Positions 6,363-12,880 of a stretch of DNA of 14,601 bases are shown in pieces. Origin of the DNA: Chloroflexota bacterium. Lineage in GTDB: Bacteria > Chloroflexota > Limnocylindria > P2-11E. The notes below the pieces were generated by a model, which worked only from the letters and a program-made list of their open reading frames with translations, was not told where the DNA came from and did no database searches. Both the position numbers and the translations under genes were made by a program. The stretch lies in the NCBI GenBank assembly GCA_016875665.1, contig VGPA01000012.1, positions 1 to 14,601 of the forward strand, read 5' to 3'. The number at the start of each line of letters is the position of its first letter. Positions within the stretch are counted from its first letter, which is position 1.

Positions 6363-7700
6363 ATGGCCGCAGTCCCCGCGTCAATCGCCGCCGGCGACAT
6401 CTTCCCCGATACCGCGCAGGTCACGCAGAACCGCCTCGTGATCGGCGGCTGCGACGTGAACGACCTGGCGAAGACCTACGGCACGCCGCTTTACGTGTTC
6501 GACGAGGCGTCCGTGCTGAACCGCGCTCGCGCGTACCGGTCGGCGCTCGAGACGTCCTACGGCGGGAAGTCGACGGTGTGCTTCGCGTCGAAGGCGTACT
6601 GCGCGCCGTGGGTGCTGCGGCTCATCGCGCAGGAGGGTCTCGGCCTGGACGTGGTGTCGGGCGGCGAGCTCCATACCGCGAAGGTCGCGGGCTTCCCGCC
6701 GGACCGCGTCTACTTCCACGGCAACAACAAGGAAGCGGCGGAGATCGAGCAGGCGCTGCGGCAGGGCATCGGCCGCTTCGTCGTCGACAGCCTCGACGAG
6801 ATCGAGCTGCTCTCCTCCGTCGCGCAGCGCAAGGGCAAGCGCGCGGCGATCCTCCTGCGCGTCGGGCCCGGCGTGGACCCGCACGCTACGCACGCGCACA
6901 TCGCCACCGGCCAGGTGGACTCGAAGTTCGGACTCGGCATCCACGCCGGCGCGGCCGAGCAGGGCGTGCGCGCGGCGCTCGCCAAGAAGTCGCTCGACCT
7001 GCGCGGCTTCCACTTCCACATCGGCTCGCAGCTCCACGAGATCGAGCCGTACAAGCAGGCGATCGACGTCGTCTTCGACTTCGCCGTCGCGATGCGCGAC
7101 CAGGCCGGCTTGGACCTGCGCGAGATGAGCCCCGGGGGCGGCTTCGGCGTGCGCTACACGACGGAGGATCCGACGGTGAAGGCGGCGGACATGATCGCCG
7201 AGGTCGGGACGTACACGGCATCGGCAGCGAAAGCGCGCGGGTTCGCGCTGCCCGAGGTCACGATCGAGCCCGGCCGTTCGATGATCGCGAACACCGCGGT
7301 CGCGCTGTATCGCGTCGGATCGATCAAGAAGATCCCGGGCGTCCGCACCTACGTCTCGGTCGACGGCGGCATGGCCGACAACATCCGGCCCACGGCGTAC
7401 GGCTCCAAGTACTCCTCGGTGCTCGCCAACCGCGTCGGCGACGGGCCCGAGACGACGGTCGCGATCGCGGGCAAGTACTGCGAGTCCGGGGACGTCCTGA
7501 TCCGTGACGCCAAGCTCCCGATGCCCAGGGTCGACGACCTCGTCGCGATCCCGACCGCTGGGGCGTATCACCTGTCGATGGCGAGCAACTACAACATGGC
7601 GCTCAAGCCGGCCGTGGTCGTCGTCGCCGGCGGCAAGGCCACGCTGGTGCGGCGCCGCGAGACCTTCGCGGATCTGCTCGCCGCCGAGGACCCCGCGTAG
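6363..7700 (+). CDS. lysA: Diaminopimelate decarboxylase-family PLP enzyme
   Basis: Alanine-racemase-fold (group IV) PLP decarboxylase, 445 residues; LysA removes the carboxyl of the D-centre of meso-diaminopimelate to give L-lysine. Landmarks: FASKAYC with PLP lysine K77, DVVSGGEL (97-104), FHGNNK, HIATGQ, FHIGSQ with H219, GGGFG (258-262), EPGRS with R305, NIRPTAYGSKY with R342 and Y346, GKYCESGDVL with C373 and E374, and Y402. These cover the residues known to bind diaminopimelate, so a standard LysA is the first reading. The ATG at 6363 follows a G-rich Shine-Dalgarno region (6349-6357), 14 nt after the ALDH7 stop. Sitting inside a cluster that otherwise looks catabolic is odd; it may supply lysine, or act on another D-amino acid such as D-2-aminoadipate. 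Family secure, role open. Confidence 0.88.
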   Translation: MAAVPASIAAGDIFPDTAQVTQNRLVIGGCDVNDLAKTYGTPLYVFDEASVLNRARAYRSALETSYGGKSTVCFASKAYCAPWVLRLIAQEGLGLDVVSGGELHTAKVAGFPPDRVYFHGNNKEAAEIEQALRQGIGRFVVDSLDEIELLSSVAQRKGKRAAILLRVGPGVDPHATHAHIATGQVDSKFGLGIHAGAAEQGVRAALAKKSLDLRGFHFHIGSQLHEIEPYKQAIDVVFDFAVAMRDQAGLDLREMSPGGGFGVRYTTEDPTVKAADMIAEVGTYTASAAKARGFALPEVTIEPGRSMIANTAVALYRVGSIKKIPGVRTYVSVDGGMADNIRPTAYGSKYSSVLANRVGDGPETTVAIAGKYCESGDVLIRDAKLPMPRVDDLVAIPTAGAYHLSMASNYNMALKPAVVVVAGGKATLVRRRETFADLLAAEDPA

Positions 7701-8842
7701 TGGACTTCAGCGTCCCGTCCGACTGGGAGGATCTGCTCCGCACCGTCCGCGCGTTCGCGATGGAGCGGGTCGACTCGATCTGGAAGAGGATCGAAGAGGA
7801 GGACGAGATCCCCGCGGACGTCCTGAAAGCCGCGGGAGAACTCGGCCTGTTCGGGCTCACCGTGCCCGAGCAGTACGGCGGGCTCGGGCTGCCGCTCCTC
7901 GCCCGCACGCTCGTCTACCGCGAGCTCGGCCGCGCGCACAACGGCTTCGTCTCGATCATCGGCTCGCACTGCGGGATCGGGGTGACCTCGATCGTCGCGA
8001 TGGGTACCGAGGAGCAGAAGCGGCGCTTCCTGCCCAAGCTCGCCAGCGGCGAGTGGATCAGCTCGTTCGCGCTGACCGAGCCCCGCGCCGGCTCCGACGC
8101 GTCCGCGATCGCCACCACGGCGGTCCGGAAGGGCGACCGCTGGATCCTGAGCGGAACCAAGCACTTCATCACCAACGCCAAGATCGCGCAGGTGTTCACG
8201 GTGTTCGCCGTGACCGACAAGAGCAAGGGCTCGCACGGTATCTCCGCGTTCATCGTGCCGCGCGACAGCAAGGGCTTCTCGATCAGCCGCTTCCAGCCCG
8301 TGATGGGGCTGCGCGGCTCGCACGTCGCGGAGCTGGTCTTCGAGGACTGCGAGATTCCGGCCGAGAACCTGCTCGGCGAGGAAGGGCAGGGTTACTCGAC
8401 GGCGCTCCGCACGCTCACCCAGGGCCGCGTCGGCATCGCCGGCCGCTGCGTCGGCGCGATGGAGCGGTGCATCGAGCTCTCGATCGACTACGCCAAGCAG
8501 CGCAAGCAGTTCGGGCAGCCGATCGCGGAGTTCCAGCTCATTCAGGCGTACCTCGCCGAGATGGCCGCGGAGGCCGCCGCGGCGCGCATCCTCACGCTCG
8601 AGGCGGCGTGGCTGATCGATCAGGGCAAGCCCGCACGCCGCGAGGCCGCGGCGGCCAAGCTCATCGCCACCGAGACCTACGGGCGGGTCGTCGACAAGGC
8701 GGTGCAGATCCACGGCGGCATGGGCTACTGCGCGGACACGCAGGTCGAGCACTTCTACCGCGACGCGCGCATCACGCGGATCTACGAGGGGACGAGCGAG
8801 ATCCAAAAGCTGATCATCGCGCGCGACCTGCTCGGGGCGTGA
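7700..8842 (+). CDS. Acyl-CoA dehydrogenase (FAD-dependent)
   Basis: Flavoenzyme of 380 residues, the normal length, oxidising an acyl-CoA to the 2-enoyl-CoA and passing electrons to ETF. Seen are VPEQYGGLG (55-63), FALTEPRAGSDA (123-134, FAD/substrate loop), TKHFITNA, the R-KQFGQPIAEFQ helix (about 268-279), QIHGGMGY (336-343) and RIYEGTSEIQK with the catalytic base E363. The GTG start shares its first base with the lysA stop (TAGTG). A gapless comparison with human glutaryl-CoA dehydrogenase between ELxR and G-T/S-EEQ puts V84 where that enzyme has Arg94, which binds the distal carboxylate; a monocarboxylic (short or branched) acyl-CoA is therefore more likely than glutaryl-CoA. The adjacent CoA-transferase probably supplies or shares its substrate. 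Confidence 0.93.
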   Translation: MDFSVPSDWEDLLRTVRAFAMERVDSIWKRIEEEDEIPADVLKAAGELGLFGLTVPEQYGGLGLPLLARTLVYRELGRAHNGFVSIIGSHCGIGVTSIVAMGTEEQKRRFLPKLASGEWISSFALTEPRAGSDASAIATTAVRKGDRWILSGTKHFITNAKIAQVFTVFAVTDKSKGSHGISAFIVPRDSKGFSISRFQPVMGLRGSHVAELVFEDCEIPAENLLGEEGQGYSTALRTLTQGRVGIAGRCVGAMERCIELSIDYAKQRKQFGQPIAEFQLIQAYLAEMAAEAAAARILTLEAAWLIDQGKPARREAAAAKLIATETYGRVVDKAVQIHGGMGYCADTQVEHFYRDARITRIYEGTSEIQKLIIARDLLGA

Positions 8843-10125
8843 GCCTGGGCGCGCCTGGGGGCAGCGCGGCGAAGCCGACCGCTGCGACCGGTGCCTTGGC
8901 CGGCCTGCGGGTCGTCGACCTGTCGCGCGTCCTTGCGGGACCGATCTGCGGGATGACCCTCGGCGACCATGGTGCGGACGTGATCAAGGTCGAGCCTCCG
9001 GCGCTCGACGACACGCGGCAGTGGGGACCGCCGTTTGCCGGCGCGTCCGTGCCGGGCGCGCCCGAGGGCTACCGCGGCGAGAGCGCGTACTACCTGTTCT
9101 GCAACCGCAACAAGCGTGGCATCGTGCTCGATCTCGCGCGCGCGGAGGGCCGCGAGATCCTGCTTCGCCTCACCGACGGTGCCGATGTCGTCATCGAGAA
9201 TTTCAAGCTCGGGACCCTCGAGAAGTGGGGCCTCGGGTACGACGAGGTCCTCAGCCGCCGCAACCCGCGCTTGATCCTCGCTTCGATCAGCGGCTTCGGG
9301 GCGACCGGACCCTATGCCCACCTCCCCGGCTACGACGTCCTCGGGCAGGCGATGGGCGGCATGATGAGCGTGACCGGCCTGCCGGGCTCCGGTCCGACGC
9401 GCGTCGGCGTCGCGATCGCCGACATCACGTCGGGGATGTACGCGATCCAGGGCGTGCTCCTCGCGCTCGCCTCGCGCGAACGCACGGGCAGGGGCCAGCG
9501 CGTGGACCTCTCGCTGCTCGAATCGACGGTCAGCCTGCTGACGCATCTGGCGTCGAACTACCTCGTCGGCGGGATGGCGCCGATGCAATACGGCAACTCG
9601 CATCCGAGCATCGTCCCGTATCGCATGTTCACCACCGCGGACTCGTACGTGTACGTCGCCGTGGGCAACGACCGCCAGTTCCAGGTGTTCACGCGCGAGA
9701 TCGGGCTGCCCGAGCTCGGCACCGACCCGCGCTTCGCCACGAACCCGGCGCGCGCAACCAACCGGACGCAGCTCGAGCCCCTGCTCGAGGCGGCCATCGC
9801 GAAGCGGACGACCGCGGACTGGATCGACCGGTTCTGGAAGGCCGGCGTCGCATCCTCGCCGGTGGCCGACCTGACCGAAGTGTTCGCCAATCCGCAGGTG
9901 CTCCACCGCGAGATGGTGCTCACCACGGACCACCCGACCATCGGTGACGGCGTGCGCATGACCGGGATCCCCGTGAAGATGCGCGGTACTCCGGGCGCGG
10001 TGCGCCGTCACCCGCCCCTCGCCGGCGAGCACACCCGCGAGGTGCTGCGCGAGGCCGGCTACTCCGACGCGGAGGCCGACGGCTTCCTCGCGCGTGGCGT
10101 CACGAAGGAATGGGGGAAGCCGTGA
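8839..10125 (+). CDS. Family III CoA-transferase (CaiB/BaiF), SUGCT-like
   Basis: Family III CoA-transferase of 428 residues that moves CoA between carboxylic acids through an aspartyl-CoA intermediate. The N-terminus LRVVDLSRVLAGPICGM, DDTRQWGPPF (57-66), CNRNKRG, and GYDVLGQAMGGMM with catalytic D166 define the family. Several blocks resemble the human glutarate-type enzyme SUGCT (C7orf10): DTRxWGPPF, SxIVPYRMFTT (257-266), VGNDRQF (275-281), LPELGTD and FANPQVLH (349-356). Glutarate or another dicarboxylate is therefore a plausible acceptor, though itaconate, citramalate and mesaconate transferases are close relatives. GTG 8839 overlaps the acyl-CoA dehydrogenase stop by 4 nt (GTGA), so the pair is translationally coupled. 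Open sequence in this frame upstream of 8839 is not homologous and is ignored. Confidence 0.92.
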   Translation: MSLGAPGGSAAKPTAATGALAGLRVVDLSRVLAGPICGMTLGDHGADVIKVEPPALDDTRQWGPPFAGASVPGAPEGYRGESAYYLFCNRNKRGIVLDLARAEGREILLRLTDGADVVIENFKLGTLEKWGLGYDEVLSRRNPRLILASISGFGATGPYAHLPGYDVLGQAMGGMMSVTGLPGSGPTRVGVAIADITSGMYAIQGVLLALASRERTGRGQRVDLSLLESTVSLLTHLASNYLVGGMAPMQYGNSHPSIVPYRMFTTADSYVYVAVGNDRQFQVFTREIGLPELGTDPRFATNPARATNRTQLEPLLEAAIAKRTTADWIDRFWKAGVASSPVADLTEVFANPQVLHREMVLTTDHPTIGDGVRMTGIPVKMRGTPGAVRRHPPLAGEHTREVLREAGYSDAEADGFLARGVTKEWGKP

Positions 10126-11183
10126 GCGGCGCGGTCGTCGGCCACCGTGAGCTCGGCGGCTTCGCGGCCACGGTCCTCGCGCGGACCGGATACCCGGCAG
10201 GGTTCGCCGAACTGATCGCCGGCGGCCTGGTCGAGGCCAACCTCCGCGGGCAGCCGTCCCACGGTGTCCTCCATCTGGCCAATCTTGTGCGGCGCACGCG
10301 CGACGGACTCGTCGATCCGTCGACGAGCGGCGTCATCCTCGAGCGGTCCGCCGCCGCGGCGCGCATCGATGGGCGGAACGGCCAGGGCATCGTGGTCGCG
10401 AGGGCCGCCATGGACCTCGCGGTGACGATGGCCACCGAAACGGGCGTCGGTGCGGTGGCCGTGCTGAACAGCACGCACTACGGCCTGGGCGCTCTGCACA
10501 GCGAGGCCGCGGCGCGCTCGGGCTGCATCGGCATCGCGCTCTCAAACGCGACGCCGATGCTCGCTCCCGCCGGCGGCGCCCAGCGGGTGATCGGCACGAA
10601 CCCCATTTCGATCGCCGTTCCCGGCGAGAGCGACGTCGCGATGTCGCTCGATATGGGGCTCTCGCGCGTGACCATGGGCTTCCTGCGCGAGCACTTCCAG
10701 CGCGGGGCGCCACTCCCGGCCGGCGTCGCGCTCGCGGCCGACGGCCAGCCCACCACCGACGCGAAGGCCGCGCTCGAAGGCGGCTCGCTCATTCCGGCCG
10801 GTGACAGCAAGGGCTTCGCGCTGGCGATCGCGGTGGAGATGCTCACGGGCGTACTTTCGGGCGGCGCGATCGCGGAGGAGGTCGGTTCCCTGTTCGTCGA
10901 CTTCTCGCGTCCCCAGCGGACCAGCCACTTCATGCTCGCGCTCGATCCACGCCGCTTCCTTCCACCGGCGTCCTACCGCGCCGGACTCGACCGCCTGGTC
11001 CGCTGGATCCATGGAGCGAGCACCGCGGACGGCACGGCGTCGCTCTACGTGCCGGGCGAACGGACCAAGGCCGCGATCGCGAAGCATCGCGACGCGGGGA
11101 TCGCGATCGACCGCACCACGGCCGCGGATCTGGCGAGCCTCGGCCGCTCGCTCGGCGTCGCCGTCCCGGCGGGCCTGGCATGA
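10122..11183 (+). CDS. LDH2-family NAD(P)-dependent oxidoreductase (malate/lactate/piperideine-2-carboxylate type)
   Basis: Member of the LDH2/MDG2 oxidoreductase family, 353 residues. Relatives reduce 2-oxoacids or cyclic imines and include malate, sulfolactate and ureidoglycolate dehydrogenases and DpkA, which reduces delta1-piperideine-2-carboxylate in D-lysine breakdown. Visible: RGQPSHGVLHL with catalytic-type H47, LNSTHYGLG with H119, IGTNPISIAVPG (157-168), SLDMGLSRVTMG (175-186), ADGQPTTDAKAALEG (206-220) and SKGFALAI (229-236). GTG 10122 is preferred: it overlaps the CoA-transferase stop (GTGA) and GGGGGAAG (10112-10119) is a good Shine-Dalgarno; the in-frame ATG 10110 lies within that site. 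The substrate cannot be read from sequence. A paralogous C-terminal scrap lies at 3225-3383. Confidence 0.85.
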   Translation: MSGAVVGHRELGGFAATVLARTGYPAGFAELIAGGLVEANLRGQPSHGVLHLANLVRRTRDGLVDPSTSGVILERSAAAARIDGRNGQGIVVARAAMDLAVTMATETGVGAVAVLNSTHYGLGALHSEAAARSGCIGIALSNATPMLAPAGGAQRVIGTNPISIAVPGESDVAMSLDMGLSRVTMGFLREHFQRGAPLPAGVALAADGQPTTDAKAALEGGSLIPAGDSKGFALAIAVEMLTGVLSGGAIAEEVGSLFVDFSRPQRTSHFMLALDPRRFLPPASYRAGLDRLVRWIHGASTADGTASLYVPGERTKAAIAKHRDAGIAIDRTTAADLASLGRSLGVAVPAGLA

Positions 11184-11887
11184 GCGTCGTGCGAGGCGGC
11201 CGCACGCTCTACGGCCTCGAGCTCGGTGTGCTCATGCTCGACACGATCTTCCCGCGCATCCCCGGCGACGTCGGGAGCGCGCTCACCTGGCCGTTCCCGG
11301 TCCACTTCAAGGTGGTGAAGGGCGCCGACACCAGCCGCATCATGGGCAAGGACCCCGACCCGACGCTTCTGGCGCCGTTCCTCGACGGCGCGCGCGAGCT
11401 GGAGGCGCTCGGTGTGCGCGCGATCACGACGTCGTGCGGCTTCGTCGCGATCTTCCAGAAGGAGATGGCGGAGGCGGTCTCGGTGCCGGTCATCACCTCG
11501 GCGCTGCTCCAGGTCCCGCAGGTGGCGCGCATGGTCGCGCCGCGCAGCGTGGGCATCCTCACCGAGCGGCACTTCAACGGCGCCGGATGGTCCGCCCGCG
11601 ACATCCCGGTGCACATCACGGCCATGCCCGACGACGCGGTCTTCCCGACCGTGTTCATCGATCAGAAGCGCGAGGCCGACGTCGCGCTCCTGGAGCGTGA
11701 GATGGTGGCCTGCGCCGAGCGCGCCGTGCGCGACCATCCCGACCTGGGCGCGCTCGTGCTCGAGTGCACGAACTTCGTGCCCTTCTCGAAGGCGATGACT
11801 CGTGCGACCGGCCTGCCCGTCTACGATCTGTTCACCGCCGTGATGCAGACGCATCTCGCGACCAGGACGGCTGGAGCCGGGTGGTGA
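11180..11887 (+). CDS. Aspartate/glutamate (hydantoin) racemase-family protein
   Basis: Cofactor-independent racemase-fold protein of 235 residues with the two-cysteine layout of the Asp/Glu/hydantoin racemase superfamily: AITTSCGFVAIFQ with C86 and LVLECTNFVPF with C196. Such pairs take a proton from one face of an amino acid's alpha carbon and return it on the other. Relatives also include maleate isomerase and arylmalonate decarboxylase, so isomerase or decarboxylase activity is possible. The ATG overlaps the LDH2 stop (ATGA), the last of the tight overlaps in the operon. In this setting a racemase could feed a D-amino acid to the LysA-type decarboxylase, which acts on D-centres, or recycle D-amino acids; that link is inference. 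Confidence 0.8.
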   Translation: MSVVRGGRTLYGLELGVLMLDTIFPRIPGDVGSALTWPFPVHFKVVKGADTSRIMGKDPDPTLLAPFLDGARELEALGVRAITTSCGFVAIFQKEMAEAVSVPVITSALLQVPQVARMVAPRSVGILTERHFNGAGWSARDIPVHITAMPDDAVFPTVFIDQKREADVALLEREMVACAERAVRDHPDLGALVLECTNFVPFSKAMTRATGLPVYDLFTAVMQTHLATRTAGAGW

Positions 11888-11950
11888 GCGAGGAGTAGTG
11901 CCGCGGCGAGCGAGTCGAGGCGAAGCCGAGTAATGCGGGAGGGTTTCTGA
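11888..11950 (+). other. GCGAG-rich spacer ending in a Shine-Dalgarno site
   Basis: This 63-nt gap is the first real break after the coupled genes. Positions 11888-11930 are built from imperfect GCGAG/CGAGG units with a short GGC-GAA-GCC hairpin, but there is no following T-run, so a terminator is not supported. GGGAGGG at 11937-11943 is a good ribosome site 7 nt before the GTG at 11951. No -10 is seen, so the downstream genes are probably read through. Confidence 0.4.
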
Positions 11951-12802
11951 GTGCGGTTGCTGCGTGTGGGTGCGGCGGGTTCCGAGCGTCCTGCGGCGTA
12001 TGACGCGCAGGGCGTGCTGCGCGATCTCTCCTCCGTGACCAAGGACATCGACGGTGCCTTCCTCGAGAGCGGCGGTGTCGCGCGCGCCATGCGGGCCCTT
12101 GGCGACGGCGGTCTTCCCGCGATCGCCGAGCCCGGGCGGATCGGCGCGCCGGTGGCGCGGCCGTGGGCCTGCATCTGCGTCGGCCACAACTACCGCGCGC
12201 ACATCGCCGAGACCGGCGCCAAGGTACCGGTCCAGCCCGTGCTGTTCCTCAAAGCCTCCAACTGCGTGATCGGGCCGACCGATACCGTGCGCATCCCGCG
12301 CGGCAGCGTGAAGACCGACTACGAGATCGAGCTCACCGCCGTGATCGGCAAGCGCGCGCACTACCTCGCGGACGAGCAGGCCGCGGCCGGCGTCGTCGCC
12401 GGCTACTGCATCGGGAACGATGTGTCCGAGCGGCAGTGGCAGAGCGAGAACTCCGGCGGGCAGTTCATGAAGGGCAAGAGCGCGCCCACGTTCGCGCCGC
12501 TCGGGCCCTGGCTGGTCACGGCCGACGAGGTCCCCGACCCGCAGGTGCTCTCTCTCAAGTCGTGGGTCAACGGCGACCTGCGCCAGAGCGCCAGCACCGC
12601 GGACATGCTCTTCGGCGTCTTCCACATCGTGTGGTTCATCAGCCAGCACCTCGCGCTCGAGCCGGGCGACGTGGTGATGACCGGCACGCCGGCCGGCGTC
12701 GCGCTCGGGCGCGCGGACGGCCGCTTCCTGCGCGACGGCGACGTGGTGGAGATGGAGATCGAGCGGCTCGGCCGCCAGCGGACGGTGCTGGCGCAGGCAT
12801 GA
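11951..12802 (+). CDS. Fumarylacetoacetate hydrolase-family protein (2,4-diketo-3-deoxy-acid hydrolase-like)
   Basis: FAH-superfamily enzyme of 283 residues, a divalent-metal-dependent hydrolase, decarboxylase or isomerase of 2,4-dioxo acids. The active-site layout is intact: VGHNYRAHIAETG (77-89), PVLFLKASNC (96-105), DYEIEL with E125 and E127, NDVSER with D157 (metal ligands), QFMKGKS with K174 and K176, TADML and MTGTPAGV (223-230). Closest remembered pattern is 2,4-diketo-3-deoxy-L-fuconate hydrolase and its unnamed relatives (VPDPQ, NGxLRQ, STADM), cleaving a diketo acid to pyruvate plus a second acid, but such calls are weak in this family. The GTG start has GGGAGGG upstream. Its link to the amino-acid genes before it is not clear; with the next two genes it may form a small organic-acid module. 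Confidence 0.88.
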   Translation: MRLLRVGAAGSERPAAYDAQGVLRDLSSVTKDIDGAFLESGGVARAMRALGDGGLPAIAEPGRIGAPVARPWACICVGHNYRAHIAETGAKVPVQPVLFLKASNCVIGPTDTVRIPRGSVKTDYEIELTAVIGKRAHYLADEQAAAGVVAGYCIGNDVSERQWQSENSGGQFMKGKSAPTFAPLGPWLVTADEVPDPQVLSLKSWVNGDLRQSASTADMLFGVFHIVWFISQHLALEPGDVVMTGTPAGVALGRADGRFLRDGDVVEMEIERLGRQRTVLAQA

Positions 12803-12842
12803 GCCTGGCGACTGCGCTGCCCTCCTCCCCATCGGCCGTCCG

Positions 12843-12848
12843 TAGACT
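12843..12848 (+). promoter_or_regulatory. Candidate -10 element (TAGACT) upstream of the semialdehyde dehydrogenase
   Basis: TAGACT fits TANNNT and lies in the 78-nt gap between the FAH-family gene and the next start, leaving a leader of about 26 nt that contains GGGGAGG (12867-12873) as ribosome site. No good -35 is found, so it may only be a weak internal promoter. Confidence 0.3.
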
Positions 12849-12880
12849 CGAACCGTCAGCGCCATCGGGGAGGTAATGGG

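Noticed and set aside
7504..8838. Upstream extension of the CoA-transferase frame giving an 873-codon protein
   Set aside because: The extension overlaps lysA and the acyl-CoA dehydrogenase out of frame and has no homology; the family N-terminus starts just after GTG 8839.
7700..8842. Naming the acyl-CoA dehydrogenase glutaryl-CoA dehydrogenase
   Set aside because: Val at the Arg94-equivalent position argues against it; only the general family is supported.
12799..12876. 25-codon ORF overlapping the FAH-family stop as ATGA
   Set aside because: Proline, serine and alanine-rich with no recognisable feature; the stretch more likely holds a promoter and the ribosome site of the next gene.
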